A DNA stretch of 64,000 nt from Bacillota bacterium (lineage in GTDB: Bacteria > Bacillota > Clostridia > Christensenellales > UMGS416): NCBI GenBank assembly GCA_023435705.1, contig JAEYRH010000003.1:62001-126000 (forward strand), given 5' to 3'. A program made the translations under genes and the position numbers. The notes beneath the pieces were generated by a model. The model was not told the origin of the DNA. It saw only the letters and a program-made list of their open reading frames with translations, and did not search any database. This document shows positions 33,652 through 42,525 of this stretch, in pieces; positions within the stretch are counted from its first letter, which is position 1; each line of letters opens with the position of its first letter.

Positions 33652-34771
33652 CAGCATTTCTCAGGAAGAAATCGAAGCATTGTTCGGTGGAGGGGCTCAA
33701 GCCTCTGCCCAGACGGTGGCCGTGCTGACAGAGCAGGAGGTAGACGCTCTGGGTGAGATCGGCAACATCTGCATGGGTACTGCTGCAACCACATTGAGTG
33801 AGCTGCTTGGCAGGAGGGTGCTCATCACATCGCCCAGGGTGCGCATGATCAACCTGAAGGACCTTGCGGCTCAATACCAGTCTCCTTTTGTGGTCGTGGA
33901 AGTGAGCTACACGGTGGGCCTGGAGGGCAACAATGTGCTGATCCTTCGGGAGGATGACGTGCGCATGATCACCGACCTGATGATGGGCGGGGAGGGCACA
34001 GTTTCCACCGAAGCTTTGAGCGAGCTGCACATGAGCGCCATCAGCGAAGCGATGAACCAGATGATGGGCACGTCGGCCACCTCCATGTATGACATGCTTG
34101 GGAAGATGATCGAGATATCTCCGCCCCGCTCCTCTGAGGCCCGCATTGGGGATGACAAGGTCGCCAGCATCTTTTCCGATTCAGGTGATATCGTGCAAGT
34201 CAGCTTCACGCTTGAGATCGAGGGTCTTGCCCAGAGCGAGCTCATGCAGCTGATGCCAATCCATTTCGGCAAGGATCTTGTGGCGGCGCTGTTTGCCAAC
34301 GCGTCCGGCACGCCGGTGCCGGAGCCCAAGGCGTCACAAATCGAGCCTCCTAGGCAGGCTCCAAGGCAGGCCCCGGTGGCCGAGCAGCCTGTCTACCAGC
34401 CTCAGCCGCAGCCCAGGCCTCAATCTTATGCGGCAGCGCAGCCCAAGCCCGCGCCGATGGTGGATGCCAAGCCCATTAAGTTTATGAGTTTTGACGATGA
34501 GTTGCCGGAGCTTGAGCCCCGTGACGACGGGCTGAACCTGATCATCGATGTGCCGATGCAGGTGACCATTGAGCTGGGCAAGTGTAAAAAAACCGTAAAA
34601 GAAATTCTGGAATTCAACAATGGCACGATCCTTGTGCTGGAGAAGCTGGCTGGCGAGCCGGTGGAGATCGTCGTGAACGACAAGCTGATCGCCCGTGGCG
34701 AAGTGATCCAGATTGATGACAACTACGGCGTACGTATCACCGAGATCCTCAACAAAAACAAGCACAACTAG
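33644..34771 (+). CDS. fliY: Flagellar motor switch phosphatase FliY
   Basis: A 375-residue C-ring protein that joins a CheC-like CheY-P phosphatase to a FliN domain, the Bacillota version of FliN. N-terminal SQEEIEALFGGG resembles the FliM CheY-binding peptide. Two phosphatase half-sites are seen: LTEQEVDALGEIGNICMGTAATTLSELL and LSELHMSAISEAMNQMMGTSATSM, each with the E-x2-N pattern. A Pro/Gln-rich linker (residues about 235-275) leads to the FliN part, ending PMQVTIELGKCKKTVKEILEFNNGTILVLEKLAGEPVEIVVNDKLIARGEVIQIDDNYGVRITEI. Confidence 0.95.
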   Translation: MNSSISQEEIEALFGGGAQASAQTVAVLTEQEVDALGEIGNICMGTAATTLSELLGRRVLITSPRVRMINLKDLAAQYQSPFVVVEVSYTVGLEGNNVLILREDDVRMITDLMMGGEGTVSTEALSELHMSAISEAMNQMMGTSATSMYDMLGKMIEISPPRSSEARIGDDKVASIFSDSGDIVQVSFTLEIEGLAQSELMQLMPIHFGKDLVAALFANASGTPVPEPKASQIEPPRQAPRQAPVAEQPVYQPQPQPRPQSYAAAQPKPAPMVDAKPIKFMSFDDELPELEPRDDGLNLIIDVPMQVTIELGKCKKTVKEILEFNNGTILVLEKLAGEPVEIVVNDKLIARGEVIQIDDNYGVRITEILNKNKHN

Positions 34772-34781
34772 GAGGCCTGCC

Positions 34782-35288
34782 TTGAAAGACGCGCTGGACC
34801 TTGTTTGGATCGTTTTGGTGCTGGCCCTCGTGTTTTACCTCACCTGGCTGGTCACGAGGTTTGTAGCCGTGCGCTCCAAGGGGAAGGCCGCCGGCCGGCT
34901 GATGCGCGTGGTGGACAGGCTCAACATCGCCAACGACAAATGCATCCTGTTGGTTAAGGTTGGCGAGGAGTATTGCGTGATCGGTGTGACCGGCCATGAA
35001 ATGCGCCTCCTGAAAACGCTTTCCGCCGAGGAAACGGAGAGTGTGGAGCAGCAGGACGGAGCCCAACCGCAGGCATGGGCGGAAGGCTCCACAGGCATTT
35101 TCAAAGGCATACAGGGCTTCTCTGAGCGGCTTGGTTTTGCGATGCGCCGGCCCGGCAGCCCGTCGGGAAAGGGTTCAGCACCATATAGTGGTCACAGCGA
35201 TGCACCGGATGCCGGGCGTGATGACCAGAGCGTGATCGAGTTGATGAATGAGCGCATCAAACTGAGGAAGGAAACGAAGCGGAATTGA
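34782..35288 (+). CDS. fliO: Flagellar biosynthesis protein FliO
   Basis: A 168-residue membrane protein needed to assemble the FliP ring of the export gate. The start is TTG 34782, with AGGAGG (34770-34775) six bases away. One N-terminal membrane helix (LVWIVLVLALVFYLTWLVTRFVA) is followed by a cytoplasmic domain, RLMRVVDRLNIANDKCILLVKVGEEYCVIGVTGHEMRLLKTL, the FliO signature. The last 70 residues are low-complexity and charged. TTGA overlap with fliP. Confidence 0.9.
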   Translation: MKDALDLVWIVLVLALVFYLTWLVTRFVAVRSKGKAAGRLMRVVDRLNIANDKCILLVKVGEEYCVIGVTGHEMRLLKTLSAEETESVEQQDGAQPQAWAEGSTGIFKGIQGFSERLGFAMRRPGSPSGKGSAPYSGHSDAPDAGRDDQSVIELMNERIKLRKETKRN

Positions 35289-36205
35289 ACACGCAAGCGG
35301 CAAAGAAACGCCCAAAGGTGCTCAAAGCTGCCGCCTTCGCGGCGCTCTGCGGCGCGTTGCTGCTCATTCCTGCCATCGCGATGGCCACGGCATTTCCCGA
35401 TGGCCAGCCTGTGCCCACTCCGGAACCTGCAGCGCTTTCCGCACCGGCGGCTTACGCGGCAGCCGTGCCCGCACCTGACCCCACGGCGGCTCCGTCTTCT
35501 ACCGCTTCACCGGATGGCTCGGCCACGGTTGGAGCCACTGCCCAACCCACAGCCCTGCCGCTGATCAACCTGCCCAGTGATCGGGCAAGCAGCGTGCAGA
35601 TTTTGCTGCTGCTCACGGTGTTATCGCTGGCCCCTTCGATCCTCATTATGCTCACGGGCTTCACGAGGATCATCATCGTGCTTTCCTTCGTGCGCAACGC
35701 CATTGGTGTGCAGCAAATGCCGCCCAACCAGGTGCTGATCGGGCTGGCGCTATTTCTCACGTTTTTTGTCATGTCACCGGTGATTGACCGGATTAACGAA
35801 GAAGCCTATAAGCCCTATGTCGCAAAACAGATCACACAGGAGCAGGCGCTGGACCGGGCAATGGTGCCCGTCCGGGAGTTTATGCTCAAGCAGACCTATG
35901 AAAAGGATCTGACGCTGTTTTCCGGCATGGCGAAGATATCCGAAGTGTCCGACGTGGCCGAGATCCCCAACACAGTGATCATCCCTGCATTCATTACTTC
36001 TGAAATCAAGAGGGCCTTTGAAATCGGCTTCTTTATCTTCATTCCGTTTATCATCATTGACATGATCGTGTCCAGCACGCTGATGAGCATGGGCATGATG
36101 ATGCTGCCACCCACAGCGATCTCGCTGCCCTTCAAGCTGCTGTTGTTTGTGCTGGTGGACGGCTGGGGTTTGACGATCAAGACGCTTGTAACGGGGTTTA
36201 ACTGA
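35285..36205 (+). CDS. fliP: Flagellar export gate protein FliP
   Basis: Core of the export gate. 306 residues from TTG 35285, about 50 more than usual; the extra is an Ala/Pro/Thr-rich linker (residues about 40-95) after a clear signal peptide (AAAFAALCGALLLIPAIAMATA). The conserved core holds LLLLTVLSLAPSILIMLTGFTRIIIVLSFVRNAIGVQQMPPNQVLIGLALFLTFFVM and FIPFIIIDMIVSSTLMSMGMMMLPPTAISLPFKLLLFVLVDGW. fliQ starts at the last base of the stop codon. Confidence 0.96.
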   Translation: MNTQAAKKRPKVLKAAAFAALCGALLLIPAIAMATAFPDGQPVPTPEPAALSAPAAYAAAVPAPDPTAAPSSTASPDGSATVGATAQPTALPLINLPSDRASSVQILLLLTVLSLAPSILIMLTGFTRIIIVLSFVRNAIGVQQMPPNQVLIGLALFLTFFVMSPVIDRINEEAYKPYVAKQITQEQALDRAMVPVREFMLKQTYEKDLTLFSGMAKISEVSDVAEIPNTVIIPAFITSEIKRAFEIGFFIFIPFIIIDMIVSSTLMSMGMMMLPPTAISLPFKLLLFVLVDGWGLTIKTLVTGFN

Positions 36206-36474
36206 TGGATCAGTCTGTCCTGACCGAGATCATGAGCGAGGCGGTGATGACGATCATCACCGTGGGCGCGCCGCTTTTGCTGGCGGCGCTGATCATCGGC
36301 GTGGTGATCTCCATCTTCCAGGCCACCACGCAGATCAACGAGCAGACACTGATCTTCATCCCGAAGATCATCGGCATGCTGTTGGTGCTGCTGCTGTTGG
36401 GCGACTGGATGATGACGCGCCTCACCGGCTACACCACAGGCCTGTTTGAAAAGATCAACACGCTGGTGCAGTGA
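36205..36474 (+). CDS. fliQ: Flagellar export gate protein FliQ
   Basis: An 89-residue gate component with two membrane helices (TIITVGAPLLLAALIIGVVISIF and IIGMLLVLLLLGDWMM) joined by QATTQINEQTLIFIPKI, the invariant FliQ loop. Normal length and position. Confidence 0.97.
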   Translation: MDQSVLTEIMSEAVMTIITVGAPLLLAALIIGVVISIFQATTQINEQTLIFIPKIIGMLLVLLLLGDWMMTRLTGYTTGLFEKINTLVQ

Positions 36475-36477
36475 CCC

Positions 36478-37284
36478 ATGGCAGAACTGGAGCAGCTTCT
36501 CAAGCTCACCGAGTCTCAATTTGCCTGGCTGCTCCTGCTGTTTTTGAGGGTGATGGGGCTGTTTGTGCTGTCGCCTGTGTTGGGCCGGCGCAACGTGCCA
36601 AACATTGCCAAGATCGGCCTGAGCATTCTTTTGAGCTACATCTTCCTGATGGCCAACCCGCCTGATGCGGGAGTTGATCCGGCAGCCACGGAGTTGCTGC
36701 CCTATGCCTTGATGTGCCTGAAGGAATTGCTTGTCGGCCTGGTGCTGGGATACATGACTGTGCTGTTCTTCGATGTGGCCGTGATGGCCGGCCAGGTGAT
36801 GGACGTGCAAATCGGCTTCGGAATGGCTCAGATGTATGACCCGCAGATGCAATCGCAGGTTTCGCTGCTGGGCAACCTGATGAACTATGGCCTGCTGTTG
36901 TATTTCTTCATCCTGGACGGGCACCACACATTGATCCGTATCCTTGCGTTCACCATTGCAAAGATCCCGGTGGGGCAGGTGGTGATCGGCGCCGGCATCG
37001 CCGACGTATGCGTGAAGGCCTTTGGGTTGGCCGTCTCCATGGCCATCAGTGTGGCCCTGCCGATCATTGCCGCGGAGATCATCCTAGAGGTGATCATGGG
37101 CATCCTGATCCGCTCGGTGCCCCAGTTGAATTTCTTCGTGGTGGGCATCTCGGTCAAGATCCTGGTGGGGCTTCTTGCATTGCTTTTGTTCATTCCGTTC
37201 TTCACGAGCTTTGGCGACAAAATATTCGAGGGCCTGTATACGTATTTGCAGGCCGCGTTTGAGAGGATGATACCGGCGTCGTGA
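36478..37284 (+). CDS. fliR: Flagellar export gate protein FliR
   Basis: A 268-residue gate component with several membrane helices. Typical: FLRVMGLFVLSPVLGRRNVPNIAKIGLSILLSY, KELLVGLVLGYMTVLFFDVAVMAGQVMDVQIGFGMAQMYDPQ, and SVPQLNFFVVGISVKILVGLLALLLFIPFF at the C-terminus. GTGA overlap with flhB. Confidence 0.97.
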   Translation: MAELEQLLKLTESQFAWLLLLFLRVMGLFVLSPVLGRRNVPNIAKIGLSILLSYIFLMANPPDAGVDPAATELLPYALMCLKELLVGLVLGYMTVLFFDVAVMAGQVMDVQIGFGMAQMYDPQMQSQVSLLGNLMNYGLLLYFFILDGHHTLIRILAFTIAKIPVGQVVIGAGIADVCVKAFGLAVSMAISVALPIIAAEIILEVIMGILIRSVPQLNFFVVGISVKILVGLLALLLFIPFFTSFGDKIFEGLYTYLQAAFERMIPAS

Positions 37285-38363
37285 GTGAGATGTCGCAAAA
37301 AACTGAACGAGCTACTCCGAAGCGCCGACGAGAGGCGCGGGAGAAGGGCAACGTTCTGAAAAGCGTGGAGGTGGGCACAGCGGCGGTGCTGCTGGCTGTG
37401 TCTGCCATGGTGAAGGCGCTGGGCCCATCGGTTGCCGAGGGGGCCGCTGATGTGCTGACCACCTGGCTCACCCGGCCCACCGGCGACCCGCTCACAATTG
37501 ACACGGTGCATCAGATCTATCTTTCTGCGCTGGTTTCGCTTGCGAGCATCGGCGCGCCGCTTGTGGCCGTCGGTGTGTTTGTGGCGTTGGCTGCAAACAT
37601 CATGCAGGTTGGATTTTTGTTCACGCCGAAGGCGCTGCGGCCTAAGATGGAGCGCGTGAACCCCGTGGAGGGTTTCAAGCGCATTTTCTCGATCCGGTCG
37701 GTGGCGGAGCTGGTCAAGGCCATCCTAAAGATCGTTGTGCTTGGGGTTGTGGCCTGGCAGGAATACGAAAAGGTGATCGGTCAATTTCCCGATTTTGCGA
37801 TGCAGGGCATCATGACGGCCTCAGCCAGGATGGTGGAGATGGCGCTGAACATCGCGCTCAAGATGGGCATGGTGCTTCTGATGATCGCCGCCGCCGATTT
37901 CTTCTACCAGTGGTGGCGCCGGGAGCGGGACTTGCGGATGACCAAGCAGGAGATCAAAGACGAATACAAGCTCACAGAAGGTGACCCGCAGGTGAAGAGC
38001 CGCATCCGCCAAAAGCAGCGCCAGATGGGCATGATGCGCATGATGCAGGCCATTCCCTCGGCCAATGTGGTGATCACGAACCCCACCCACTATGCCATTG
38101 CGCTACGATACACCGAGGGGAAGGACAGCGCGCCGGTGGTCGTGGCCAAGGGCAAAGACTTTGTGGCCCAGAAGATCAAGGAGGAAGCCCGCAGGCACGG
38201 CATCGAGCTGGTAGAAAACCGGCCGCTTGCGCAGGCACTTTATGTGTATTGCGACGTGGGTGACGCAATCCCCAATGATATGTACAAGGCCGTGGCCGAG
38301 GTGCTGGCATATGTATGGCGCCTGAAGCACCCGGCCCGCAGCAGGGAGAAAACAGCCACATGA
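37281..38363 (+). CDS. flhB: Flagellar export switch protein FlhB
   Basis: Membrane protein that switches export specificity by self-cleavage. 360 residues. The N-terminus QKTERATPKRRREAREKGNVLKS, four membrane helices, and the cytoplasmic domain with the self-cleavage site in VVITNPTHYAIALRY (cut between N and PTH) are all intact. GTG at 37281 is used by overlap with fliR; an in-frame ATG at 37290 is possible. ATGA overlap with flhA. Confidence 0.97.
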   Translation: MSEMSQKTERATPKRRREAREKGNVLKSVEVGTAAVLLAVSAMVKALGPSVAEGAADVLTTWLTRPTGDPLTIDTVHQIYLSALVSLASIGAPLVAVGVFVALAANIMQVGFLFTPKALRPKMERVNPVEGFKRIFSIRSVAELVKAILKIVVLGVVAWQEYEKVIGQFPDFAMQGIMTASARMVEMALNIALKMGMVLLMIAAADFFYQWWRRERDLRMTKQEIKDEYKLTEGDPQVKSRIRQKQRQMGMMRMMQAIPSANVVITNPTHYAIALRYTEGKDSAPVVVAKGKDFVAQKIKEEARRHGIELVENRPLAQALYVYCDVGDAIPNDMYKAVAEVLAYVWRLKHPARSREKTAT

Positions 38364-40381
38364 AGCTGAAATTCGCAGACATCGCCATAGCGGTTGTGAT
38401 GCTGTCCATCGTGATGTTGATCATCGTGACGGTCAGCGCCGCCGTGCTGGACGTGCTGCTCCTGATCAACATCGGCATCTCCATCACAATCCTGCTGATG
38501 ACGCTCTATATCAGGGAGACGCTGGAGTTTTCCTCCTACCCCTCTCTGCTGCTGGTGACCACGCTGTTTCGCATCGCTCTGAACCTTTCCTCCACCCGGC
38601 TCATTCTGGGCAATGGCGGCGAGGCGGGCAACGTGATCAAGACCTTTGGCAATTTCGTGATCGGCGGCAATATCGTGGTGGGCGTGGTGATCTTCCTGAT
38701 CATCATGATCGTGCAGTTCATCGTGATCACCAAGGGCTCCGAGCGTGTGAGCGAGGTGGCCGCCCGCTTCACGCTGGACGCCATGCCCGGCAAGCAGATG
38801 GCCATTGATGCTGACCTCAACTCCGGCCTCATCGACGAGCGCCAGGCCCGTGAGCGCCGCAGCAAGATCCAGCGCGAGGCCGATTTCTACGGCGCGATGG
38901 ATGGCGCTGGCAAATTCGTGAAGGGCGATGCCATTGTCAGCATCATCATCGTTGCCATTAATAGCGTGGGTGGCATTATCATCGGCCTGATGGCCGGCGG
39001 CGAGATCATGGCCGTGATCAATCAGTATGTGCTGGCCACAGTGGGAGACGGCCTGGTAAGCCAGCTGCCGGCGCTGCTGATTTCCACGGCCACCGGCATG
39101 ATCGTGACCCGGTCAGCCAGTGAAAACAACCTGAGCCGAGACCTAACCCGCCAGTTGTTTGGGCAGCCTGCGGTGCTGATGATCGTTGGTGCGTCGTTCG
39201 GGGTGTTTTCACTGGTTCCAGGCATGCCGGTCCTGCCGCTGTTGGTGCTAGGCGCCGGCCTTGGCATCCTGGGCTACACGATGAACCGCAACCGCGCCAA
39301 GGCTGAAGCCGCGCAGGTGGTCAGCCAGGAGGAACACACCGCTCAGGAAGCCCGCAAACCGGAAAATGTGATGACGCTTCTCTCGGTGGATCCCATCGAA
39401 ATGGAGCTGGGCTATGGCCTGATCCCGCTGGTGGATGATATGATGGAGCGGGTGATCATGATCCGCAGCCAGCTGGCGATGGATTTGGGCCTGGTGATCC
39501 CCAGCATCCGTTTGAGAGACAATGTGCAGCTTGACGTGAACGAATACGCGGTAAAGATCAAGGGCTACGAGGTGGCCCGCGGCCAGGTGATGGCCGACCA
39601 TGTGCTGGCGATGAACCCCGGCAACGTGCGCGGCACTGTAAAGGGCATCGAGACGGTTGAACCCACCTTCGGCTTGCCGGCGCTTTGGATCGCCAAGGCC
39701 GAGCGGGAAAAGGCGGAGCTGATGGGCTACACGCTTGTGGACCCGCCGGCGGTGATGGTGACGCACCTCACCGAGGAGTTGAAGCGCCATGCCCATGAGC
39801 TGCTGGGCCGTCAGCAGGTGCAGGGCCTGATTGACAACCTGAAGCAGACGCAGCCGGCGCTGGTGGAAGAAGTTGTGCCCAGGGTGTTCAGCCTCGGCGA
39901 GGTGCAGAAAGTGCTTGGCAACCTCCTGCGCGAGGGCCTTTCCATCCGCGACATCGCAACAGTGCTCGAGACGATGGCCGATTTTGCCACAATCACCCGT
40001 GACACCGATCTGCTGACCGAATATGTGCGCCAGAGGCTGAAGCGCGGCATTACGCAGCGCTTCGTGCAAAACAACACTGCCCATGTAATCACGCTGGACC
40101 CGAGGCTTGAGCAGATGATCATGGAGCGGGTGCGCCAGAGCGAGACCGGCGCCTATGTGGCGCTGGAGCCCGACGCCGTGCAAAAGCTCTTCAACAGCCT
40201 CAAGCGCGCCGTGGAGCGCTTCACGGCGCTGGGGGTGACCCCCATCGTATTGACCAGCCCGATTGTGCGCATGCACTTTAAGAAAATCGTGGACCAAATG
40301 GCGCCGGAGCTCGTGGTGCTTTCCTACAACGAGCTTGATCAGAAAGTCGAAATCCGTTCCGAAGGCTTGGTGAGCGTATGA
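38360..40381 (+). CDS. flhA: Flagellar export gate protein FlhA
   Basis: The ion-channel ring of the export gate, 673 residues from ATG 38360. The N-terminal half carries about eight membrane helices; the FHIPEP region is seen as FVITKGSERVSEVAARFTLDAMPGKQMAIDADLNSGLID. The C-terminal cytoplasmic domain (from about residue 330) contains MMERVIMIRSQLAMDLGLVIPSIRLRDN and LREGLSIRDIATVLETMAD. The open frame further upstream is flhB sequence. It overlaps flhF by 4 bases. Confidence 0.97.
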   Translation: MKLKFADIAIAVVMLSIVMLIIVTVSAAVLDVLLLINIGISITILLMTLYIRETLEFSSYPSLLLVTTLFRIALNLSSTRLILGNGGEAGNVIKTFGNFVIGGNIVVGVVIFLIIMIVQFIVITKGSERVSEVAARFTLDAMPGKQMAIDADLNSGLIDERQARERRSKIQREADFYGAMDGAGKFVKGDAIVSIIIVAINSVGGIIIGLMAGGEIMAVINQYVLATVGDGLVSQLPALLISTATGMIVTRSASENNLSRDLTRQLFGQPAVLMIVGASFGVFSLVPGMPVLPLLVLGAGLGILGYTMNRNRAKAEAAQVVSQEEHTAQEARKPENVMTLLSVDPIEMELGYGLIPLVDDMMERVIMIRSQLAMDLGLVIPSIRLRDNVQLDVNEYAVKIKGYEVARGQVMADHVLAMNPGNVRGTVKGIETVEPTFGLPALWIAKAEREKAELMGYTLVDPPAVMVTHLTEELKRHAHELLGRQQVQGLIDNLKQTQPALVEEVVPRVFSLGEVQKVLGNLLREGLSIRDIATVLETMADFATITRDTDLLTEYVRQRLKRGITQRFVQNNTAHVITLDPRLEQMIMERVRQSETGAYVALEPDAVQKLFNSLKRAVERFTALGVTPIVLTSPIVRMHFKKIVDQMAPELVVLSYNELDQKVEIRSEGLVSV

Positions 40382-41562
40382 ACATCAAACGTTACGTCGT
40401 AAACGACATGCAGGAAGCCATGGTGAAGATCAAGAGCCAGCTGGGCCCCGATGCTGTGATCCTGCATAACCGGCCTCTGAAGAAAAAGGGGTTGGCCGGC
40501 CTGTTTGCCAAGCCCCAGATTGAGGTTACGGTGGCTTATGAAACCGAGCCCCGGCCGCAGAAAACCACCAAGGCGCAGCCGGCGCAAGCGCAGGATGCGC
40601 CTGGCCAGGCGTCACCGGCAGGTTATGCCGACCAGCAGAATCGCGGGTGGTCGGACACAACGGAGCAGCAAAAGCCGGCTCCTGCCGATGACAAGCTGAT
40701 AGAGATGGAGAGGCGCATGGAGACGATCAGCGCCGCCATGCAGGATATTGCCAGCAAGCTCCATGGCAGCACCGCCGCCCGGCGTTATTGCAAGGAGATC
40801 CAGCAGCAATATGTTCACCTTTTGGACAACGAGGTGGAGGAGTCGATCGCCCGGGCTCTGGCCGATGAGGCGCAGGACATTTCCGACCGCAGAAAGGCTG
40901 ACCCGCTGGAAGCCATCGAGGAAGTGGTGCGCCACCGCCTCGGAGAGCCGGAGGGCATCCGCTTGCAGCGGTTCAAGCGCACGGTGTGCGTGTTTCTAGG
41001 CCCCACCGGCGCGGGCAAGACGACCACGATTGCCAAGATCGCGGCCCGTTACGCGATTCATGAAAAGGCCAAGGTGGGCCTGATCACCGCCGACGCCTAC
41101 CGCATCGCTGCTCACGAGCAGATCAAGACCTATTCTGACATTCTCGAAGTGCCGCTGAAGGTGATCTACAAGCCTGAGGAAATCACATCTGCCTTGAACG
41201 AGCTGGAGGATGCCGATCTTGTGCTGATTGACACCCCTGGAAAAAGCCCCAATGATCGCAGTCACCAGGCAGAAATTGCGTCCATCATCGAAAAGAGTGG
41301 TGCCAGCGAGGTGTTTCTGGTTATCAGCGCCACCACAGGCTACCGCAGCGCTGCAATGGTGGCGGAGCAGTACCAATTCGTCAAGGACTTCAAGGTGCTG
41401 CTGACCAAGCTGGACGAAACGGTGTCCGGCGGTGTGCCGTTGAATGTGCGGTCATTGACCGGGCGGCAGCTTTCCTATATCACCACAGGCCAGAGCGTAC
41501 CGGACGACATTGAGTTGTTTGACGTGGCCGCAGCCACTTCGCAGCTCATCTGGAAGGCGTGA
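40378..41562 (+). CDS. flhF: Flagellar SRP-like GTPase FlhF
   Basis: GTPase that places flagella on the cell. 394 residues: N-terminal MNIKRYVVNDMQEAMVKIKSQLGPDAVILHNR (conserved B-domain start), a Gln/Ala/Pro-rich linker, a helical N domain, then the G domain with P-loop FLGPTGAGKTTTIAKIAARY, LITADAYRIAAHEQIKTY, LVLIDTPGKSPNDRSH, LTKLDETVSGG. The next gene is its regulator flhG. Confidence 0.97.
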   Translation: MNIKRYVVNDMQEAMVKIKSQLGPDAVILHNRPLKKKGLAGLFAKPQIEVTVAYETEPRPQKTTKAQPAQAQDAPGQASPAGYADQQNRGWSDTTEQQKPAPADDKLIEMERRMETISAAMQDIASKLHGSTAARRYCKEIQQQYVHLLDNEVEESIARALADEAQDISDRRKADPLEAIEEVVRHRLGEPEGIRLQRFKRTVCVFLGPTGAGKTTTIAKIAARYAIHEKAKVGLITADAYRIAAHEQIKTYSDILEVPLKVIYKPEEITSALNELEDADLVLIDTPGKSPNDRSHQAEIASIIEKSGASEVFLVISATTGYRSAAMVAEQYQFVKDFKVLLTKLDETVSGGVPLNVRSLTGRQLSYITTGQSVPDDIELFDVAAATSQLIWKA

Positions 41563-41565
41563 ACG

Positions 41566-42423
41566 ATGGATCAGGCGGAACGATTAAGACAAATGGTCTC
41601 CACCGTTCGGAACAGGCGTGAAGGCGCCCGGTTTATCACCGTAACCTCCGGAAAGGGCGGCGTGGGCAAATCCAGCTTCACGCTCAACTTCGCCATCGCC
41701 CTGGCCCGCAAGGGTTACCGGGTGCTGGTCATCGACGCCGACTTCGGCCTGGCAAACATCGACCTCATGAGCTCGCTTACCCCGCAATATGACCTCACCG
41801 CTGTTCTCAAACGCCAGAAGCGCCTTCGAGATATCATCATGGAGGGCCCGGCGGGCATCGGCGTGGTGTCCGGCGGCTCCGGCGTGTCAGAACTCATCCG
41901 TATGAACGAGTTTCAGCTGGAACGCATCATGGGTGAGCTCATGCAGCTGGATGACATTGCCGACATCGTGCTGTTTGATACCGGTGCCGGCATCAATAAC
42001 AACATCCTGAGGTTGCTGCGCTCCAGCTCTGATGTGATTGTTGTGACCACGCCGGAGCCCACCGCCGTGATGGACGCCTACGCTCTTTTAAAGACGGTGA
42101 GCACGATGGAGCACGCTTGCCGCATCCGGCTGGTGGTGAACAAGGCGGAGACATTGCAGGAAGCCGATGCCACTTCGGGAAACCTGGAAAAGGCCGCCGG
42201 TGCCTATCTTTCCATGCCTGTGGAGCGGTTGGGCTGCATCCCAAGCGATCCGGCTGCGGTCAAAGCGGTCAAGGAACAGACACCGCTCATGCTGGCTTAT
42301 CCCTCCAGCCCCTCAGCGCAGGGCATCAACATCATCGCCCGGCGGTTCCTGGAGCTGCCGGTGGAGCCGGAGCGCCATGGGGTGCGGCGGTTCTTCAGCA
42401 TGTTTTTCCGGTCGGGGAGGTAG
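41566..42423 (+). CDS. flhG: MinD-like ATPase FlhG (YlxH)
   Basis: A 285-residue ParA/MinD-type ATPase that controls flagellar number with FlhF and the C-ring. The N-terminal MDQAERLRQMVSTVRN motif stimulates FlhF GTPase. The deviant Walker A is TSGKGGVGKSSFTLNFAIALA, followed by VIDADFGLANIDLM, LFDTGAGINNNILRLLRSSSDVIVVTTPEPTAVMDAYALLK. A C-terminal basic amphipathic stretch (HGVRRFFSMFFRSGR) fits membrane targeting. It starts 3 bases after flhF. Confidence 0.95.
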   Translation: MDQAERLRQMVSTVRNRREGARFITVTSGKGGVGKSSFTLNFAIALARKGYRVLVIDADFGLANIDLMSSLTPQYDLTAVLKRQKRLRDIIMEGPAGIGVVSGGSGVSELIRMNEFQLERIMGELMQLDDIADIVLFDTGAGINNNILRLLRSSSDVIVVTTPEPTAVMDAYALLKTVSTMEHACRIRLVVNKAETLQEADATSGNLEKAAGAYLSMPVERLGCIPSDPAAVKAVKEQTPLMLAYPSSPSAQGINIIARRFLELPVEPERHGVRRFFSMFFRSGR

Positions 42424-42525
42424 ATGCCGCCCACAGGCGCGGAGTTGACGTGACTCCCAAGGTAAGTATATGTTAGCGGTGTTTGCCTTCCGGGCATCTA
42501 TCAGATAGCAAAGGAGACTGGATCA

